Of a stretch of 64,000 nucleotides of DNA, positions 60,313 through 64,000 are shown one piece after another (the stretch's first letter is position 1; the number at the start of each line of letters is the position of its first letter). Both the position numbers and the translations under genes were made by a program. A model generated the notes under the pieces. The model was not told the origin of the DNA. It did not search any database and saw only the letters and a list, made by a program, of their open reading frames with translations. Source of the DNA: an uncultured Sinobacteraceae bacterium (GTDB taxonomy: Bacteria > Pseudomonadota > Gammaproteobacteria > Steroidobacterales > Steroidobacteraceae); NCBI GenBank assembly GCA_937902995.1, contig CALEKY010000046.1:62001-126000 (forward strand), read 5' to 3'.

Positions 60313-61308
60313 ATGCAGATCTATTCGCAGAAGGACGTCAACAAGAAGGCCCTGAAGGGAGCACGCATCGCCATCCTCGGCTACGGCAGCCAAGGTCGTG
60401 CCCATGCATTGAATCTGAAAGACAGCGGGTATGACGTCATCGTCGGTGTGCGCAAGAACGGCGAGAGCTGGGCCAAGGCGAAGAAGGACGGCTTGAAGGT
60501 CGCCGAGCCGGCCGAGGCAGTGAAAGGTGCCGAGCTCATCGCGATGCTCACGCCGGACCTCACGCAAAAGGATCTGTACAAGCAGGTCATCGGCAACATC
60601 AAGGAAGGCGCGACGCTCCTGTTTGCGCACGGCTTCAACGTTCACTTCGGCCAGATCAAGCCGCGCAAGGATCTCGATGTCGTGCTGATCGCACCGAAGG
60701 GCCCGGGCGGACTGGTGCGTCGTCAGTACCAACAAGGCCGCGGCGTCCCTGCCCTCATGGCGATTTATCAGAACCCCACGCGTAAGGCGAAGGACAAGGC
60801 GCTTGCCTATGCCGATGGCATCGGCGCTACGCGCGGCGGCGTGTTGACGACGACATTTGCCGAGGAGACGGAAACCGATCTGTTCGGCGAACAGGCCGTG
60901 CTTTGCGGCGGCGCGACGGAGCTGGTCGTCAAGGGCTTCGAGACGCTCGTCGAGGCCGGCTATCAGCCCGAGGTCGCCTACTACGAGTGCTTGCACGAGC
61001 TGAAGTTGATCGTGGACCTGCTGCACGAAGGCGGACTCGCGAAGATGCATCAGTTCATCTCGGAGACCGCGAAGTACGGCGACCTCACGCGCGGTCCGCG
61101 CGTCGTGAATGCTGCGACCAAGCGCGAGATGCGCAAGATTCTGAAAGAGATTCAGAGCGGCAAGTTTGCCCGTCAGTGGATGGCCGAAAACCGCCGCGGC
61201 CGCAAGAAGTACCAGCAGCTCCTGAACAAGGATCTGCGGCACAAGATCGAGAAGGTCGGCGCGAAGCTGCGTGCGCGCATGCCTTGGCTCCAGGAAGAAC
61301 GGGCATAA
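60313..61308 (+). CDS. ilvC: Ketol-acid reductoisomerase
   Basis: 331 residues, class I (short) form. The nucleotide-binding GYGSQGRAHALNL (Gly-rich motif 23-28), LAPKGPGG-type IAPKGPGGLVRRQY, ETETDLFGEQAVLCGG with the metal-binding acidic residues, and EVAYYECLHELKLIVDL. It isomerises and reduces acetolactate or acetohydroxybutyrate with Mg and NADPH. ATG at 60313 follows TAGGAG. It leads an ilvC-leuA-ilvE transcript; ilvBN is not adjacent. Confidence 0.98.
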   Translation: MQIYSQKDVNKKALKGARIAILGYGSQGRAHALNLKDSGYDVIVGVRKNGESWAKAKKDGLKVAEPAEAVKGAELIAMLTPDLTQKDLYKQVIGNIKEGATLLFAHGFNVHFGQIKPRKDLDVVLIAPKGPGGLVRRQYQQGRGVPALMAIYQNPTRKAKDKALAYADGIGATRGGVLTTTFAEETETDLFGEQAVLCGGATELVVKGFETLVEAGYQPEVAYYECLHELKLIVDLLHEGGLAKMHQFISETAKYGDLTRGPRVVNAATKREMRKILKEIQSGKFARQWMAENRRGRKKYQQLLNKDLRHKIEKVGAKLRARMPWLQEERA

Positions 61309-61327
61309 TCGATTCGAAGGAACCACG

Positions 61328-62914
61328 ATGGCCACCCCAGACCCGAACCGCGTTCTGATCTTCGACACCACGCTGCGCGACGGCGAACAAGCGCCCGGTT
61401 GCAGCATGACGCAGCCGGAGAAGCTGCGTGTCGCCAAGGCGCTGGCCGAGCTGGGAGTGGACATCATCGAAGCGGGCTTCCCGATCGCCTCGCGGGGCGA
61501 TTGGGAGTCCGTCAATGCGATTGCCAGGGAGGTTCAAGGCCCGATCATTGCGGGCCTTGCGCGCTGCAATCGCGAGGACATCGAACAAGCCTGGAAGGCG
61601 CTCAAGGACGCCGCCAAGCCGCGCATTCACGTCTTTCTCGCGACGAGCGCGATCCATCGCCAATACAAGCTCAACATGGCGAAGGACGAGATCATTCGCA
61701 CCGCCGTCGAAGGCGTGAAGTTCGCGCGGAGCCTGTGCGACGACATCGAGTTCTCGCCCGAGGACGCCTCGCGCACCGAGCTCGAGTTCCTCGCCGAAGT
61801 CGTCGAGGCTGTCGTGGAAGCCGGTGCGACGACCGTGAACATCCCCGACACCGTCGGCTACACGGTCCCGCAAGAGTTCCACGAAGTCTTCACCTACCTC
61901 AAGAAGAACGTTCGCGGCATCGACAAAGTCACGCTGTCGGTGCATTGCCACGACGATCTGGGGATGGCGGTCGCCAACAGTCTCGCCGCCGTCCGCGCCG
62001 GCGCGCGCCAGGTCGAATGCACGATCAACGGTATCGGCGAGCGCGCGGGTAACTGTTCGCTCGAAGAAGTGGCGATGGCGCTCAAGACGCGCGAGAACTT
62101 CTTCGGCTTGACGACCAACATCAACACGACGCGCCTGTACCCGACGTGCCGGCTCGTCTCGCAGATCACCGGCATGCCGATTCCCCGTAACAAGGCGATC
62201 GTCGGCGAGAACGCCTTTGCGCACGAATCGGGCATCCATCAGCACGGCATGCTGCGCCATGCCTCCACTTACGAGATCATGCGACCGCAAGACGTCGGCC
62301 TCTCGCGCACGAATCTGGTGCTCGGCAAGCACAGCGGTCGCCACGCATTCCGCGAACGGGTCAAAGAGCTTGGATTCGATGTGGACGAAGCCGAGCTCAA
62401 TCGTCTGTTCGAAGAATTCAAGGCACTCGCGGATCGCAAGAAAGAGCTGTTCGACGGCGATATCGAAGCATTGGTCATGCGCGCCGAATCCGGTGCCGAA
62501 GGTCCTTGGTCGCTGCGCGAGCTGCAAATCCAAACCGATTCTTCGGACGGCGCGACGGTCACGCTCAAACTTGCGCATTCGAGCGGACGCGAAGTCGTGC
62601 AGACCATGAGCGCGCAGGGACCCGTGGATGCCGTCGTCAAAGCCATCGACGCAGCCACCGGCACGCACGTTGCCGTACGCAAGTTCGAAGTCCACAGCGT
62701 TTCCGTCGGCGAAGACGCACAAGGCGAGGCGCTGCTCACCGTCGAGCACAACGGCCGTAGTTATCGCGGCGTCGGCGTGAGCACCAACATCGTTGAAGCG
62801 GCCGCGCACGCCTACTTGGAAGTCATCAATCGAATCGAGTCGACTCGGGCTACGGCCGAACGCGCGGGTGTCGAGCGTCGCGTGCTCGATCGTCCGAAGA
62901 TTCCCGCCATTTGA
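61328..62914 (+). CDS. leuA: 2-isopropylmalate synthase
   Basis: 528 residues from the ATG at 61328, with AAGGA upstream. The catalytic TIM barrel starts FDTTLRDGEQAPG and includes HCHDDLGMAVANS and GERAGNCSLEEV; the linker ESGIHQHGML follows, and the C-terminal regulatory domain (LRELQIQTDSSDGATVTL, then HSVSVGEDAQGEALL) indicates leucine feedback control. It makes 2-isopropylmalate from 2-oxoisovalerate and acetyl-CoA, committing to leucine. It is 19 bases after ilvC. Confidence 0.97.
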   Translation: MATPDPNRVLIFDTTLRDGEQAPGCSMTQPEKLRVAKALAELGVDIIEAGFPIASRGDWESVNAIAREVQGPIIAGLARCNREDIEQAWKALKDAAKPRIHVFLATSAIHRQYKLNMAKDEIIRTAVEGVKFARSLCDDIEFSPEDASRTELEFLAEVVEAVVEAGATTVNIPDTVGYTVPQEFHEVFTYLKKNVRGIDKVTLSVHCHDDLGMAVANSLAAVRAGARQVECTINGIGERAGNCSLEEVAMALKTRENFFGLTTNINTTRLYPTCRLVSQITGMPIPRNKAIVGENAFAHESGIHQHGMLRHASTYEIMRPQDVGLSRTNLVLGKHSGRHAFRERVKELGFDVDEAELNRLFEEFKALADRKKELFDGDIEALVMRAESGAEGPWSLRELQIQTDSSDGATVTLKLAHSSGREVVQTMSAQGPVDAVVKAIDAATGTHVAVRKFEVHSVSVGEDAQGEALLTVEHNGRSYRGVGVSTNIVEAAAHAYLEVINRIESTRATAERAGVERRVLDRPKIPAI

Positions 62915-62946
62915 GCCGACGAGCAGTCCCGACAGGAGCAAAGGTC

Positions 62947-63903
62947 ATGCCCATCACTGCGGCAAAGCACATCTGGTACAACGGCAAGCTCGTTCCGTGG
63001 GAAAAAGCGACCGTTCACGTCCTCGCCCACGCGCTCCATTACGGCTCGACGGTATTCGAAGGCGAGCGCGCTTACGCGACGCCGAACGGCCCCGTCATTT
63101 TCCGGTTGCGAGACCACACCCGCCGGCTGTTCGACTCGGCAAAGATCTATCGGATCGAGATTCCCTACACGCCCGAACAAATCAACGCAGCTTGCAAGGA
63201 GATCATCGTCGCGAACGGCCTCAACAAGGGCGCGTACATTCGTCCTTTCGCGTTCCGCGGTTACGGGGAAATCGGCGTTGCCCCGAAAACTCCGCCGCCG
63301 GTCGAGACCGTGGTCGCGGCATTCGAATGGGGCGCGTACCTGGGTGCCGAAGGCCTGGAGAACGGCATCGACGTATGCGTGTCGTCGTGGCAGCGCTTGG
63401 CGCCGAACACGATTCCGGCACTTGGTAAAGCTGCGGGCAATTACCTCTCGAGCCAATTGATCAGCATGGAAGCAAAGCGCCTCGGATTTGCCGAAGGCAT
63501 CGGCCTCGGCGTCGACGGCAGCGTCAGCGAAGGCGCGGGCGAGAACTTGTTCCTGATCCGCGACGGCATCATCTACACCCCTGCCCTGGCCAATTCGATC
63601 CTGCAGGGCATCACCCGCGACACCGTCATCACGCTCGCGCGTGCACATGGCTTCGAGGTTCGCGAGCAGACGATTCCGCGCGAGATGCTGTACCTGGCCG
63701 ACGAAATTTTCTTGACGGGCACCGCGGCGGAAATCACTCCCGTACGTTCAGTGGATCGCGTCACGATCGGCTCCGGCAAGCGCGGACCGATCACCGAGGC
63801 GCTGCAAGCAGCGTTCTTCGGCTTGTTTACGGGCAAAACCCCGGACAAATGGGGTTGGCTCGAGCCATGCGATGTACTAGGTGCGACCGCAGTCGGCGCC
63901 TGA
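62947..63903 (+). CDS. ilvE: Branched-chain amino-acid aminotransferase
   Basis: 318 residues from the ATG at 62947, preceded by AGGAG. PLP fold-type IV motifs: HVLAHALHYGSTVFEGERAY, the Lys in PALGKAAGNYLSSQLISMEAK, EGIGLGVDGSVSEGAGENLFLI and FLTGTAAEITPV. It performs the last transamination giving Val, Leu and Ile. It is the third gene of the operon behind the attenuator-like leader. Downstream to the window end (63904-64000) I see no gene. Confidence 0.97.
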   Translation: MPITAAKHIWYNGKLVPWEKATVHVLAHALHYGSTVFEGERAYATPNGPVIFRLRDHTRRLFDSAKIYRIEIPYTPEQINAACKEIIVANGLNKGAYIRPFAFRGYGEIGVAPKTPPPVETVVAAFEWGAYLGAEGLENGIDVCVSSWQRLAPNTIPALGKAAGNYLSSQLISMEAKRLGFAEGIGLGVDGSVSEGAGENLFLIRDGIIYTPALANSILQGITRDTVITLARAHGFEVREQTIPREMLYLADEIFLTGTAAEITPVRSVDRVTIGSGKRGPITEALQAAFFGLFTGKTPDKWGWLEPCDVLGATAVGA

Positions 63904-64000
63904 CGGCCGAATCGGCGCACGAGCACGCATCTACAACAACGATGGCTCAGTGACGATTCGTCAAGCTACTTAACACTCTTGCGCGGCATACTCGCAGGGA

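Noticed and set aside
61085..62941. 618-codon minus-strand frame opposite ilvC/leuA
   Set aside because: Shadow; LeuA motifs are intact in the plus frame.
63904..64000. Possible gene start or terminator at the right edge
   Set aside because: No ribosome binding site, hairpin or open frame that could be supported in the remaining ~100 bases.

Overview
The window is a 64 kb piece of a high-GC chromosome that looks like a free-living, motile, aerobic gammaproteobacterium. The evidence is a FlgI/FlgH-type flagellum, a complete run of type II secretion pseudopilin genes, a rhombosortase, the fabD-fabG-acpP-fabF-mltG-tmk-holB-pilZ gene order, and a TonB-dependent receptor. The closest fit is the Xanthomonadales/Nevskiales/Steroidobacterales side of the class; that placement is inference from gene order and composition. 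I see no rRNA, tRNA, CRISPR array, prophage or insertion sequence.

Layout. 1-8.9 kb: flagellar rod, hook, ring and hook-filament genes flgD (partial), flgE, F, G, H, I, J (rod-binding domain only), K and L, then a flagellin-IN-like protein of unknown role. 8.9-18.8 kb: an accessory catabolic-looking cluster with an MFS transporter, a LysR regulator, a glycyl-radical-enzyme (GRE) homologue that lacks the catalytic cysteine, a TonB receptor, two aldo/keto reductases (the first with a damaged catalytic tetrad) and an SDR. 18.8-21.1 kb: a poorly coding stretch with an AT-rich island, two small hypothetical genes, a stand-alone Thoeris-ThsB-like TIR protein and a divergent endonuclease/exonuclease/phosphatase protein. 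21.1-24.4 kb: a FadJ-type beta-oxidation enzyme and a double cyclic-nucleotide-binding plus rhodanese protein.

24.4-33.9 kb (minus strand): rhombosortase, fabD, fabG, acpP, fabF, pabB, pabC, mltG, tmk, holB and pilZ, largely overlapping or closely spaced. 34.0-39.9 kb: gspG-H-I-J-K-L-M-N for type II secretion, divergent from the rhombosortase. 40-42.8 kb: an exported alpha/beta hydrolase, an SDR and an exported beta-propeller protein. 42.9-49 kb: an AddA/AddB-like helicase-nuclease pair. 49-51.2 kb: an AlaA-like aminotransferase and an Asp/Glu-racemase-fold protein lacking both usual cysteines. 51.5-53.8 kb: etfB-etfA and a peroxiredoxin. 54-55.7 kb: an FCD-type GntR regulator and HMG-CoA-lyase. 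55.8-60 kb: ilvD, a DMT exporter and an M17 aminopeptidase. 60-63.9 kb: ilvC-leuA-ilvE behind a leader that looks like a branched-chain amino-acid attenuator.

The most unusual item is the GRE-like operon at 11.4-18.8 kb. It carries a GRE-fold protein with the glycyl-radical glycine but Ser in place of the thiyl Cys, no activase in view, and neighbours typical of aerobic uptake and NAD(P)-dependent oxidoreduction. The TIR-like/EEP locus, the ilvC leader, the rhombosortase-T2SS pairing and several micro-repeat intergenic spacers are the other points to check. Start codons were chosen by eye from Shine-Dalgarno matches and overlaps; family assignments come from motif recognition, not from searches.
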